This document shows, one piece after another, positions 43,601-53,227 of a stretch of DNA of 64,000 nt. The stretch comes from Periplaneta americana (taxonomy: Eukaryota; Arthropoda; Insecta; Blattodea; Blattidae). Below the pieces are notes generated by a model. That model did not search any database and had not been told where the DNA came from. It saw only the letters and a list, made by a program, of their open reading frames with translations. Position 1 is the stretch's first letter. Each line of letters starts with the position of its first letter. Location of the stretch: assembly GCF_040183065.1 (NCBI RefSeq), contig NC_091132.1:163420102-163484101 (forward strand), given 5' to 3'. Both the position numbers and the translations under genes were made by a program.

Positions 43601-46600
43601 AAAAGGGCGCGTCAGCAACTATGGCAATTTGCGCCCTTACCTAAAATTCTTTACACAACAGAGACACAATACAATAATCAGAATGCTTAAAAGAACTAAA
43701 AAACGTTGTCACGATTAAAACGAGGTATACAAATGCAGTTTCAATAGGGTGATGCATAAAATATTATAAAAATCTCAGACATTAACTAGTATTTAAAAAG
43801 AGACAACAAAATAACAGTACAAATGCTACACTAAATAAGTTATCTGGCGTATTTCTAAAATACTCGGATTTAAAAGGTCCGAATGTCAAGTTTGTTAAAA
43901 AAAAAAAAAAACTTATATACTAAATAACAAATGTAACCTCCGGATGTAAAGGGTCCGAAGGACAGGAAAACAGGTCAATAGAAACAAAAAACTAAATCAC
44001 CCTGTCAAGTCCAGCACTCGATAAAAATCTCAGGACTGCATTTGTACAATTAAAATCATTTCCAAGAGTGTCACGAAGAGTCGGCCGAATTCCATATTGC
44101 CGACGGACACGGTATATTTTCTACAATGCAATAAAAAATGTTCCACCGTAAGTGGAACATGGAATAGATCACAAACCGGCTGAAGCTCGCCACGTATCAG
44201 ATGACCATGTGTCTGATGACAGTGGCCAATCCTCAACTGGGTGAGTAAAACTTCATGTTGTGACGCTCTTGTGGACGAATCCCGCAACCCGTGTTAACTC
44301 GGGTTAATCAGGGAAGTGGTTAAAAAAGATAACAAAACAATCGATAGAACATCACTCTAATACACAGAAATACATGAAAAATGTTATTCTATGTTAGAAA
44401 AAAATAAGAGTTTAAGTTCAAATTCCGCCTCAAATATGAAATATGACTTCTGCCAGGATTTATGTCGAGGGTTTATAGAAAAGTACACAAAATATGCCAT
44501 TAGAATAGTTATATCAACGTCCAAACAATAATAAGTGATTATTCCATGTGTCAGTTTACATTTTCTCCGGCCTATACCTGCATGTGCCTCTAGTGTACCT
44601 GCTGTGCTTACGTAAACAACAACCCTCTTGTCCACACTTGTGGAGTAATGGTCAGCGCGTCTGGCTGCGAAACCAGGTGGCCCGGGTTCGAATCCCGGTT
44701 GGGGCAAGTTATCTGGTTGAGGTTTTTTCCGGGGTTTCCCCTCAACCGAATATGAGCAAATGCTGGGTAACTTTCGGTGCTGGACCCCGGACTCATTTCA
44801 CCGGCATTATCACCTTCATATCATTCAGACGCTAAATAACCTAGATGTTGATACAGCGTCGTAAAATAACCCAACTCTCTAACAACCCTCTGACGAGACA
44901 AACTAGTCGCGTTCTAGTTACCTTCACTTAAGAATGACTTTTTTTCCGCTGTCTACTAATTATTAATTTGTATTCCTCAACATTATTTAAATAAAGCAGT
45001 GAAAGCAACAACGAAGTAAATGCTCACACACTTTACTCACCCCTCAGTAAAGACTTCGTGCTCTTCTGTGGTTACTTCCAGTTTGAAGTCCTCCTCCCCT
45101 TTAATTATCTCACATGCCTCGTCCTGCAATAATAGTATGTGAAAAGAAGCTACAGAAAAATAATAATAGAGATATGGACAAATTATTAAACTAAATCAAT
45201 TATATGTGCAACGAAGCTGTATTTATCGGTAAAAATAATGAACAAAAATGTATTTCGCACAGAAATAATGAACAGAAAATTGAGTCTGGAGGTTAGTAAT
45301 ATTTTGTGAACATTCCCTTATTCTTTATTAACACGCTGATTTTGTTGGGATGCTGGAATCCAAAGTTTGACACTTTCTTTGAATATCAGCATCATTTAGC
45401 CAGAAATCAGACAGTGCTTAAATGAGTCCATGTTTTGTAGTAAGCCTCTTTTTGTTCACTTTCTTGTTCAGTACAGATCAAAGATTTTAAATTTCGTTCA
45501 TGTCCAGTTTTCTTGCAGGCCATGGGAGAGTCGACCTGGTTGGCACATTGGTATAGCGCTGGCCTTCTATGCCCAAGGTTGCGGGTTCGATCCCGGGCCA
45601 GGTCGATGGCATTTAAGTGTGCTTAAATGCGACAGACTCATGTCGGTAGATTTACTGGCATGTAAAAGAACTCCTGCGGGACAAAATTCCAGCACATCCA
45701 GCGACGCTGATATAACCTCTGCAGTTGCGAGCGTCGTTAAATAAAACATAACAGCCATGGGAGAATATCTTCTACAGTATATAATTAAAACACCAGTAGT
45801 ACCAACATAGTCAGAAAAATATACTTAACCATTGGAAAATATATTTTTTTTTTAATCCAATGCCACCATGTTGCCTTTCGACATTTCTGGTCTTCTCTCC
45901 TGGCCGTGGCTTAGTTGTAACCCATTTCTGAGGTTGGGGCACCTGGAAGGCGGAGTTACATTACCCCGATGATGTGATAGGATGATTATGATAATGTGGT
46001 GCCAGGAGAGGTCTTATATCTAAACTTAACCTAAATTCCAGACCATGAACGAACAAAGGAATAATCCCCTTTAAGGAAAAATTCCTGCGCTCTAACCAGG
46101 AATCGAACCCGGGACCTCATGAACTATAGCCAGAAGCTCTGACCACTAGACCACGAGGCTGGTCTGGGAAAATATACTAGAAGATGTAAACAATCATATT
46201 TATAACAATAGAGACTCTGTGAATTATACTGATAGTTGATAAAATGATGATTTGTATTATTTTTCCAAGAAAAACGTTTTAGTCTAATAATTTGTCAACG
46301 TCTGCAGTTGAGGAATATATGCAGATGGCTTGATTTTAAATCATACTTAATCCAGTAAACATTTCAAGTAGAATGGAGATTAATTTAAGCAATACGAAAA
46401 CAAAATACTATGGCATTTTGTGGGCAAGATCCTGTTTTTGTAGCAATTACGTAAACTATAAGGCAATTCGAAGAGTAAATAAGAAAGACACTCAAATCAT
46501 ATTCTGAAATGCCCATAGTTGAGCATAATTCAGAAAGACCAAGTTGACAAGTGATCAAATTGTTACAGTAAAGTTGTGATGGAAAGTTTTTGCTAAGGGA

Positions 46601-49037
46601 ATTTGAAACTATTTAAAATATCTCTGAATTTACAGCAATCATACGACTAAACTTAATGACCAAACGATGAAAGAGTAATGGAACGGAGAAAAATTCTCTC
46701 CGGCACCGGGATTTGAACCCGGGTTTTCAGCTCTACGTGCTGATGCTTTATCCACTAAGCCACACTGGATACCCATCCCGATATCGGACAGAATTGTCTC
46801 ATGCAAATCTAGTCTTTCAGGTAAGGCTCCCTGTAAACAGATTTGAATAATTTCAAGGGAAAAATTGTTCTGGGGCCGGGTATCGATCCTGGGACCTCTG
46901 AAATTATTCAAATCTGCTTTAAAGGAAGCCTTACCTGAAAGACTAGATTTGCATAATATATACGTCACTGTGTACGTTAACAGAAAACCACAATTCCAAA
47001 GTCACACAGAGAATGTGTGCATTCAATGTGAGTCTCTGGCATTTCGTCAGCCCACGAGAGTTGTGTGGATATAAAAGGAAAAGTTGAGACGGTGTCGGGT
47101 GGAGTTCCCGGGTAGCTCAGTTGGAAAGAGCGCTGGTACGTTCAACCAGAGGTCCCGGGATCGATACCTGGCCCCGGAACAATTTTTCCCTTGAAATTAT
47201 TCAGAATTGTCTCAGTTTAAGTTCCAACTCTTGGGTTCCCTCTAGTGGCCGCCCTCTGCACTACGTCATAGATGACTATGAACATAGGACTGAAGACCAC
47301 ACATGTGCTGAGTTATGAGTGACTAGTTGGCCGGGATCCGACGGAATAAGCGCCGTCTTAAATCACGAAGTGATTTACGCATATCATATATATGTTATTT
47401 GTACCGAAGTACATATGATATTTCCATGCAGATATTCTGCGTCATGAAGTATGACGTAGTGATATAACTTTATTACGTAATTATAAACAAACAGTACCAA
47501 GAAATAGATATCAAATATGTGAATTTTCGTTAATGAACTAATTTGAAGAAAAAAAATTAAGATTATTTCCTAAGCCAGGTGCAAAGTACAACTTAAGTTA
47601 TTGGTATCTAGTACAGGATTAACTGAGAGTAAACAGCATTCCATACTGGACTGTTATTTAAATTAAAAGCAGACATGGTCAAAAAGATCATTGGGGATGA
47701 ACTCATCAAAATGTATATGATTTTGTGAACGTTCTGCATTGCAGTTTGTATGATAAAACAGGAGTGCAAAAGATTCACGATAAATATAAGAAGAAATGTA
47801 CATCACGTGTACATCACGAAAGCAAATATCGTACTCCCTGGTCACACGAATGTTGCAGTCACATCAGCAGAGAGAAACAGCGAGCTACACTACTTCATAA
47901 TCTGCACTCACCTCAACTTCGCTTTTCACGTTAATAAACTCAATTGGCACATGAGTTTCATCAAATGGCATCTCAGTTTTTACATCAGAGCTGTGGTCCG
48001 TACATTCTGTCTTTATTCCAGTCACTTGCAGATTTGATACATTTGCTTCCTGCAACACACAAAATGTAATAATTATGAAACATGCCATAAGTAGTTGTTC
48101 ACGAAAAACCTGTGACTATTTTGAATGTGTCTCTACTATATTATTAAATCTCATGTCAACAGAAGTACGTACCGTAAAGTGGGGATATTTCGGACGCAGG
48201 GGTAACATAGGACGGTAATTCAATGTATCATATTTTATGTTGGTAACACCAGTTCTTAGCATCTTTTCCGCGCTTTTTACTATGTTCGTATGTTTCTGCA
48301 CATTTTTAAAGACCCATTGGTGAACTGGTGTTACCAACATAAAATATGATAAATTGAATTACTGTCAGATGTTACCCCTGCGTCCGAAATATCCCCACTT
48401 TACGGTACGTATACACACTCCAGAGTCAGTAGTGGTATAATTTGTACGAAAAGTCTCGTAATGCAGCATGTAAAAGAAAAAATATATAAAATGATATTTT
48501 TTTGTTGAAGTCCATGTTACGTCTTTCTATATTTCCACATACACATAGACTGCACTTCAGAAAGACTTAATTTACTTTTAAAAATGTATGCCGAGAAATG
48601 TGAAACATGTTTAAAATTATTTATTGCTTTAGATATTTCTTCCGAGGGGAATCAGTGGCAGAAAATAGCAGAGTTGTTCTCTGAAATGTTGATTCGAGTA
48701 GCAATTATCTACGAACTATGGCATCTCTCATTATATTATACAGCGAGACAAGTTCGAATGGAGACTATTTAATTTGTAACTCAACGCTATGATCGTGGTA
48801 AGTAATAATTGAGTGCCATGTTTGGCGAAACGAGCACTGAGTGACTTCAGCCAAATTTGGAATAGACACCGACTGACTTGAACTGCCAACATAGGAAACA
48901 AAAAATCACTACCTGTTAAAGGGCGTCACACTCAATCGCGTTCACCTTCATCTTGATTATAAAAGCCTTAACTAACCTAACCTGTCACTAAAATCGAATT
49001 TAATAATTTAATTTAATTTAGGTATGACTATCATTAC

Positions 49038-49112
<75 letters not shown>

Positions 49113-52100
49113 ATCATTCTATTGGTGTTGTGAAGATGAAATGAATTGTAATTGTATTATATTGTCTTGTATTGTAGTATTGTATTGCTTTGAATTGTAT
49201 TGTATTGTATTAATTATGTTATATTCATAGCATTGTAGTAATTTTCTATCATACTAGTTGAGTGGAAGAGAAGGCCGAATGGCCTTAACTCTGCCAGTTA
49301 AAATAAACCATTATTATTATTATTATTATTATTATTATCATCATTATTATCAAATCCTAAACTAACCTAACATAACCTAACTTGTCACAGATTCGCCTAT
49401 ACAAGGCATAAGAAAAGCCTAAACTATCCTAACCTAACTTGTCACAGTTTCGTATATGCAAAGCATAATAAAATCCTAAACTAACCTAACCCAACCTAAC
49501 CTGTCACTAAAATCCTAACCTAACCTAACCTCTCATAGATTTGCTTACGTAAGGCACAACAAAACCCTAAACTACTGTCCAGATAAGTACGTAAGACATA
49601 ATAAAAGTCTAAAACTAACCTAATCTGTCATAACACTCCATTTTCTTACCCCTACACACTTCCCTGAGGTATGAAAACGGCCGAATTTCTATCCCGCTGG
49701 AACATTGCAAACTAGCGTGAAACGTTCGTAATGTTTCGTAAGTTATGTTGGTACGACATGTAAGACAGCTGAAGATGCATATATCTGCAATAGGAAAGGA
49801 AGTCACTCAACACTCGTTTAACCCCATGTTTTAAGCAGCAACATCTCCTTACTAATGAAACTAGTACAGGGTGAACGAGACGAAATGCCACCAAAGCAGC
49901 AGAAAACTAGTCGCCGGCATGCCACTACCTCCTCCCAGGTTAATGGCCCTGTTATTCTCGGACTAGATCCCGCGCAAAGTAAATATGAATTAGTTCGCAA
50001 GGTGTAATTGAACGATTAACAGAAATCTAGCAATAATTCATAATTTCTTTAACCGTTCTTGTGTGCAGTAATAATGAGTCCGCCAATTTACTCAGACGTG
50101 TGCAACAATCGAGAGAATATTTTCGGACTACCAGATCCCGCACAACAAAATATTGCAGAAAGCAGTTTTCAATTTTGTGCTGAGTGCCGAGTGTATAAGT
50201 TGTGTCGTGGGGTAGAGTCCGGACGAAAAGTTATGGACCAGCGCAAGGGACGCATTTTAGTTCGTGTGCTTGAACTCGCCCTCACACTCAACTGGAGGGG
50301 TGTTGGGCTAGTTGGTTACTAGCATTCCTAGTGTTCAGATCGTTCTGCTACTACCGCTATTGCTAATACTGAAAACATTGTCCTTCTGAGTGCCCTCATT
50401 ATGGCATTGTCTAAGGTGTGAAATCATAGAGTAGTTCATAGTCGAGGACATGAAATAGCACACAATGTATGGAAATTCATGTCAGAAGAGGCTGTACATG
50501 GAATATCAATTGCATTGAAAAGCGTGTGTGCAAGAATATTGGCTGCCACTGGTACTTCAAATCGAACCTAGGCAAGAATCAGGAAAGAAGGAAAAAATAT
50601 TGAGGCAGGAACAGCAGATTCTTTCTCCAGTCCTGAAAAATCACAGCCCAAGAGGAAGATTGTTGCAGCTGTAGACAGTTTTGATCAGGAAGTCCTAAGA
50701 AGACTCATCTATAATTTCTAGGCTACGCATAAGCAGAGGCCGACTCTGTAATCGCTTCTTCCAAGAATGGATATCAGTGTATGATTATGTGAAGAAAGTA
50801 GAGAACAATTACATTGAAAGTGAGCACGTGATGGACAGTATTTTGGAGAACATTTCCATAAACTTAGGGACATCTGATTCCAGCACAGATCAGTTGTCTG
50901 ATTCGGTCGGAGAATAAGAATATAAAGATGGAATAGCGGGCGTAATTCCATTAGGTACCTTCGGACTCTTGAGTAGGAAAGTGGTGATACTAAGGTAAGA
51001 CGAATGTTTTTAGAAAGAGATGAAACGGATATGCCTGCCGCTCTGAGCTTGAGAACCGTAACCCAAACAACCCCCATTCCTCTACCCTGCTGGCCGGCAA
51101 ATTAAAACTTCGCGCAGGATGGTGCCATAACATCTCGTCTCAGCTCTACAGTATAGAACAGCGAACGTTTATTTGTAATACTTTCGCAAAAAAAAATGTT
51201 TGTGGAGAAGGTGTTGCCGTAAGTTCCGTCGTCAATTTCCCGTTTCCCCTTGCTGGATGAAACAACAATATACTGATTAATAAAGAAGTTCAAAGAGACA
51301 GGATCCGCTGATCTAAATCCTTCTGATTTTTATTTGTTGGGGACATTAAAGAGTGTAGCATACAGAAACAATCCTCTCACCTTGAATGAACTTAAGGAAA
51401 ATATCCAACAAGAAGTGCGGAACATTAGTGAAAATGAACTTCAAAAAGTGTCAGGAAATGTGCTCAAAAGATGTGAAGCTTGTTTGATTGCAGAAGGTCA
51501 CCATTTCCAGCATTTACAAGAATAAGGTAAGCTTTTGTTTTTATCGTATCGCATATTACTATCGCTTTGGCGGTAAGCTTTTTATTTTTTTATTGTACCG
51601 CAGCTATTGTTTTTATATCATACCATGTTCATCCTCCTCCAGTCTTGACACTGAATTGCTAGCTATTGATGCTGCTCTTCAGTGTGTTACTCAAATTTCT
51701 GAAAAATCTATTTGCATACTTACCGACTCAAAGGGGGCTATATTTAATATAATTAAATATGTACCAAACCTATATGCACATAGAATTATTCCAATTCAGA
51801 AACAACTACGTAAACTAAAAGAACTCCAAAAGGAAATAACATTTCAATGGATACCTAGTCATTGTGGTATACCTGGAAAAGAGAAAGTCGATAATATTGC
51901 AAATCAAGCAACATATTTGCAACCAAAACCTCTTCAAGTGATATCTCTATCCAGTGCTTTTGCTTCAGCAAAGTCTCATTTTACAAACCTATGGATCAAC
52001 AATTGGCTCTCTTCTGACAAAGGAAAAATTTTACAGTCTGTACAAAAGAAACCAAATGACCTGGAAATGTACAAAAACTTGCCCAGACATGTTCAAACAT

Positions 52101-53095
52101 TTTTAACAAGAGCCAGAACAGGTCACATTGTCACTCAATTGTACCTACACCGATTTCACATTTTTGATAATCCTACTTGTCTGTGGTGTAGTAATCATGA
52201 TGAAATCTGGAACACATTCTTCTATACTGTCCATCCATAAACCACAAAAGAAGTAAATTAAAATCATCAGTACCAGTTGCAGAAGACACAGCCCTGCAGT
52301 ATATATTGACTACACCCCAACTCTGGCTACTAGCAACAGTCATCTATAATGAACACCGATCAAAATACCCCTCATTTCTCGTGAAAAACAATAACTGAAT
52401 AGACTACAGTGAACTATAGTGGACTTTATGTTGTCGGCAAACAGCTGGATACATTAAGAAGATTGATTGATTCATTGTACCGCATATTATTATCATCACA
52501 CTTTGACATAGGAAGACCAGTACTATAGCATGCTGGGGCTGCTAGACTTTCGGTTAAGCGGTGGCGTTTCGTCTCATCCACCCGGTAGCAATGGATCACA
52601 AATAACCTATTCTTTCAGTTTAAGAACTGAATTTGTCAGGCGCACTAGCCGATGCGTTTTAATCAGGTAGAAACTTTGTCATAACACTTTAATTGCTGTA
52701 TAATACCGCAGTCCACCCAGCAGCATTCTGATGAGTCTGAGAAACTACAGCAGGTGGCGAAGTCTGGTTCCATGGAACAGCTATAGTGGCAGGAAAAAAC
52801 ATCATGATAACCATAAGATACCCCTGTACTGGTTGGTATGCGAAACTGAGGTCAGCAGTCAGCTGATCGGCTTCCTCCCTGTGTGATATCTCGATCCCAG
52901 TCATTCCAGGATGTTTTTTTCCGCCACATGATAACCTATACTGTTATAAACGACGAATGTAGAAAATAAATAGTAATAAGTAATCACTCTCAATATAGGA
53001 TACCTGGGGTTTCTGCTCTTCTATATCTGTGTTATTACTTCTCTCTATTGCCAGAGGGTCGATCTCACATTCCATTTTGATTACGTCCATCACGG
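35615..53095 (-). CDS. ZF-B: C2H2 zinc-finger protein gene, four coding exons (gene span)
   Basis: Coding exons on the minus strand are 53090-53004, 48049-47912, 45123-45041 and 36785-35615. They total 1479 nt and encode 492 aa. Phases are 0, 0 and 2, with GT-AG splice sites. Same design as ZF-A: acidic N-terminal exons, then a single exon with 13 C2H2 fingers, all with intact Cys/His sets by eye. It lacks a copy of ZF-A exon 3. The better-kept array makes this the stronger candidate for the functional copy. DNA-binding nuclear function is inferred from the family; the target is unknown. The promoter and a leading non-coding exon should lie right of 53097. Confidence 0.84.
36786..38086. other. 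ZF-B intron 3, 3' portion
   Basis: AT-rich. Near 36860-36875 it holds the empty site of the unit 1 transposon. Positions 36900-37100 match 5800-6000. No gene found; the 37400-38030 interval is featureless to me. Confidence 0.5.
37218..37296. repeat. (AAT)n microsatellite
   Basis: About 25 trinucleotide repeats with one or two interruptions. Confidence 0.95.
38090..39750 (-). mobile_element. Harbinger-like element with decayed Myb/SANT gene
   Basis: Inverted termini GGGCCTGTTTCTCAAAACTC / GGGCCTGTTTCTCAAAAATA with ACTAGT-rich subterminal repeats, flanked by CTG (38087-38089, 39751-39753). Unit 1 has the unoccupied place near 6037. On the minus strand a broken frame contains NVRRTGSGGGKPAKITEVDE followed by CVAGLG, and upstream a W-rich piece. 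This is like the Myb/SANT-like DNA-binding partner protein of PIF/Harbinger elements. No transposase was recognised. Confidence 0.72.
39751..40075 (-). mobile_element. Old tRNA-derived SINE, unit 2 copy
   Basis: Homologue of the SINE at 6011-6335, with a clearer tRNA-like head (B-box region GGATTCGAACC on the plus strand near 40000) and the GAAAGTTAACCAGCAATTCTG body. Its presence in both units dates it before the duplication. Confidence 0.7.
40076..40576. other. Intron DNA shared with unit 1
   Basis: Aligns with 6336-6605 and 7505-7660. It contains the empty site for the element at 6606-7504. Confidence 0.65.
40577..40616. repeat. (TA)n microsatellite
   Basis: About 20 TA units at the left edge of the LINE insertion; a shorter TA run occurs on its right edge (41915-41930). 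Confidence 0.93.
40620..41920 (+). mobile_element. Internally deleted LINE with AP-endonuclease (RTE-like)
   Basis: Starts within the endonuclease domain (ELARYRIDFVGVQEVRLDG), continues VINAHAPTEEKDN and LLGDFNAKVG (catalytic Asp/Asn), to TSPDGLTHNEIG. It then jumps directly to the end of the reverse-transcriptase region, VNPEKIMSRDQN, FKYLGATVTNIN, VLYGCETWTL and the C terminus VGRPEGKRPLGRLRRKWEDN ... MNLRVP (stop at 41895-41897). The bulk of the reverse transcriptase is deleted, and there are also stops at about 40697 and 41376. The 3' end is short. Unit 1 lacks it. Clade assignment is tentative. Confidence 0.85.
41925..42589. other. Intron DNA, partly shared with unit 1
   Basis: Positions 41985-42240 align with 7735-7970. 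A plus-strand frame from 42293 (MPKTDVKKHRVYS, then LEYGVHIFSSDTGE) vaguely resembles the N-terminal region of hAT-type transposases but is too short to call. Confidence 0.4.
42590..43300 (-). pseudogene. piggyBac-like transposase fragment (N-terminal part)
   Basis: Minus-strand translation gives MDQVNDSETFDKEYIPVED (near 43285) and, after frame changes, FEETIRHANK, then TDSEIRVLLGIVILQNII, EEQMYWYKHS and TPFFPK. This is the order seen at the start of piggyBac (DDE_Tnp_1_7) domains. Frameshifted, with the catalytic Asp residues absent. Confidence 0.65.
43301..43574. other. Unassigned spacer
   Basis: No recognised feature; TTAA-flanked ends of the piggyBac fragment could not be identified. 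Confidence 0.3.
43575..44290 (-). mobile_element. 5'-truncated I/jockey-clade LINE
   Basis: The last ORF2 segment on the minus strand (44287-44030) reads LLTQLRIGHCHQTHGHLIRG, then CDLFHVPLTVEHFLLHC. This is the RIGH-TH-LLRG...C..C...VEH-L--C signature at the end of I/jockey-type LINE ORF2. It is followed by a 3' untranslated region shared with 14494-14848 and an AACTAACT tail at the left edge. Confidence 0.8.
44291..44617. other. Unassigned intron DNA
   Basis: AT-rich; nothing recognised. Confidence 0.35.
44629..44880 (+). mobile_element. tRNA-derived SINE
   Basis: Complete copy with exact 11-bp target duplication AACAACCCTCT (44618-44628 and 44881-44891). Head has TGGTCAGCGCGTCTGGC and B box GGTTCGAATCC (44685-44695). 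The body has GTAACTTTCGGTGCTGGACC and the 3' end GCGTCGTAAAATAACCCA. Same family as 10512-10767 and 60490-60614. Confidence 0.95.
44892..45040. other. Intron segment next to ZF-B exon 3
   Basis: Aligns with 11040-11169 in unit 1; contains the exon donor GTGAGT. Confidence 0.65.
45041..45123 (-). CDS. ZF-B coding exon 3
   Basis: 83 nt: DEACEIIKGEEDFKLEVTTE ... FTE plus two bases of Gly (phase 2). Acceptor TGCAG, donor GTGAGT. Orthologous to ZF-A exon 4 (11170-11255), one codon shorter. Confidence 0.84.
45124..45518. other. ZF-B intron 2, no gene
   Basis: AT-rich intronic DNA; no feature recognised. Confidence 0.4.
45530..45753 (+). mobile_element. tRNA-derived SINE, second family
   Basis: The head reads GACCTGGTTGGCACATTGGT...GCGGGTTCGATCCCGGGCC. 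The body contains TTTAAGTGTGCTTAAATGCGA and the 3' end GCGTCGTTAAATAAAACATA. Target duplication GCCATGGGAGA is exact (45519-45529 and 45754-45764). Only the last block resembles the 3' end of the other SINE family. Confidence 0.93.
45844..46166 (-). mobile_element. tRNA-derived SINE, third family
   Basis: Minus strand: tRNA-like head GACCAGCCTCGTGGTCTAGT...GGTCCCGGGTTCGATTCC near 46090-46165, then a body ending in an A tail (plus-strand T run at 45844-45853). Flanked by GGAAAATATA (45834-45843 and 46167-46176). Confidence 0.9.
46177..46672. other. ZF-B intron 2, block shared with unit 1
   Basis: Positions 46370-46660 align with 11390-11690 (ATGGCATTTTGTG, GACCAAGTTGACAAGTGATCAAA). No coding sequence. 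Confidence 0.65.
46673..47320. repeat. Cluster of tRNA-like SINE pieces with inverted repeats
   Basis: Contains a minus-strand tRNA-like head (46705-46775, B-box region GGATTTGAACCCGGG). About 55-bp inverted arms occur at 46801-46858 and 46902-46955 (ATGCAAATCTAGTCTTTCAG). A GGGAAAAATTGTTC...CCTGGGACCTCTG segment (46857-46901) is repeated in reverse at 47143-47190. There is also a plus-strand tRNA-like head at 47105-47170 (GGGTAGCTCAGTTGG). At least two oppositely oriented copies of one SINE are nested here. Confidence 0.7.
47321..47911. other. ZF-B intron 2, 5' part
   Basis: Positions 47455-47911 align with 15046-15518 in unit 1. No gene. Confidence 0.65.
47912..48049 (-). CDS. ZF-B coding exon 2
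   Basis: 138 nt, 46 codons, phase 0; begins EANVSNLQVTGIKTEC and ends NVKSEVE. Acceptor TTGCAG and donor GTGAGT are conserved with ZF-A exons 2 and 3. It resembles ZF-A exon 2 more than exon 3, consistent with exon 3 being the derived duplicate or with loss of a second copy here. Confidence 0.86.
48172..48405. mobile_element. Foldback MITE with about 90-bp arms
   Basis: Inverted arms beginning CCGTAAAGTGGGGATATTTC and running through GGTAACACCAGTTC surround a loop of about 50 bp. Flanked by TA (48170-48171, 48406-48407). 234 bp; the transcript would form a long hairpin. Absent from the homologous place in unit 1 (about 15770). Confidence 0.88.
49035..49110. repeat. (ATT)n microsatellite
   Basis: About 25 ATT units; a second shorter ATT run is at 49311-49345. 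Confidence 0.95.
49350..49625. repeat. Degenerate CCTAA-rich repeat
   Basis: Several imperfect units of CTAACCTAACCTGTCAC plus AAAATCCTAAA. They contain CCTAA pentamers like the complement of the arthropod TTAGG telomere repeat, but in a longer period. A related stretch is at 59995-60110. Confidence 0.7.
50390..50920 (+). pseudogene. DDE transposase N-terminal remnant plus C-terminal Ser/Asp tail
   Basis: Broken plus-strand frame: HGISIALKSVCARILAATG, RIRKEGKNIEAG and VDSFDQEVLRRLIYNF-ATHK. Then, after a deletion, DYVKKVENNYIESEHVMDS ending GTSDSSTDQLSD. It resembles the HTH start and the last residues of an insect DDE transposase with the catalytic region lost. Confidence 0.55.
51090..51525 (+). 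pseudogene. Internally deleted mariner-like transposase
   Basis: An N-terminal HTH-like piece (YSIEQRTFICNTF near 51150, then a frame-shifted basic region) is joined at about 51305 to the C-terminal catalytic end SADLNPSDFYLLGTLKSVAY ... CLIAEGHHFQHLQE. The motif SADLNPSDFYL carries the third catalytic Asp position of mariner-like enzymes. The central DDE part is missing. Confidence 0.68.
51603..52473 (+). mobile_element. 5'-truncated I-clade LINE with RNase H domain
   Basis: Target duplication ATTGTACCGCA is exact (51592-51602, 52474-52484). Encoded residues: LDTELLAIDAAL (catalytic Glu), ICILTDSKGA (catalytic Asp), WIPSHCGIPGKEKVDNIAN (RNase H His/Asp motif), then the C-terminal RARTGHIVTQLYLHRFHIF and a Cys pair (CLWC). 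It stops at 52238 and the 3' tail is GATTGATTGATT. The apparent 250-aa frame starts upstream in unrelated sequence, so it is not a gene in its own right. Confidence 0.88.
52586..53003. other. ZF-B intron 1 segment shared with unit 1
   Basis: Aligns with 18906-19096 plus 21293-21502; holds the unoccupied hAT site ATGATAAC at 52805-52812. Confidence 0.8.
53004..53095 (-). CDS. ZF-B coding exon 1 (start codon exon)
   Basis: ATG at 53090-53088. It encodes 29 codons beginning MDVIKMECEIDPLAIE and ending EEQKPQ, and ends at GTATCC-type donor sequence (GT at 53003-53002). Acceptor CAG at 53096-53098 leaves the same 5-nt leader ccgtg. Only four residues differ from ZF-A exon 1, the most conserved stretch of the pair. 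Confidence 0.86.
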
Positions 53096-53227
53096 CTGAA
53101 AAAGAAAATAATAGCAAACTTAAATTGACAAGGAATATGTCAGATATTTGGATATACTTACTATAGGGGAACAACCTAATAAACTCAGTTGCTATGCGCA
53201 TGCGTCAATCTTAAAGAGTGACACATA

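Larger units (their letters stand above)
48824..49823. mobile_element. 1.0-kb non-autonomous DNA transposon (8-bp target duplication)
   Basis: Imperfect inverted ends GGCGAAACGAGCACTGAGTG / GGTTAAACGAGTGTTGAGTG, flanked by CCATGTTT (48816-48823 and 49824-49831). Unit 1 has the unoccupied sequence at about 16178-16195. The interior holds an (ATT)n tract, a CCTAA-type repeat region and no coding sequence. The 8-bp duplication suggests hAT-like. Confidence 0.82.
49867..52585 (+). mobile_element. TA-inserting DNA transposon with two transposase remnants and a nested LINE
   Basis: Inverted ends CAGGGTGAACGAGACGAAAT / CCGGGTGGATGAGACGAAAC followed by GCCACC, with TA on each side. Unit 1 has the empty site at about 16220-16240 (actagTAgcaagg...cacaaata). 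It contains transposase remnants at 50390-50920 and 51090-51525 and the LINE at 51603-52473. A 119-codon minus frame at 50718-51077 is a shadow. Confidence 0.85.

Noticed and set aside
49035..49110. CRISPR-like or satellite array
   Set aside because: Simple trinucleotide repeats without spacers.
49350..49625. Interstitial telomere array
   Set aside because: CCTAA pentamers are embedded in a longer irregular unit and lie inside a transposon with its own target duplication.
51488..52240. Host RNase H gene of 250 aa
   Set aside because: The frame starts in unrelated transposon sequence. The RNase H part lies within a LINE copy with exact 11-bp target duplication and a GATT tail.
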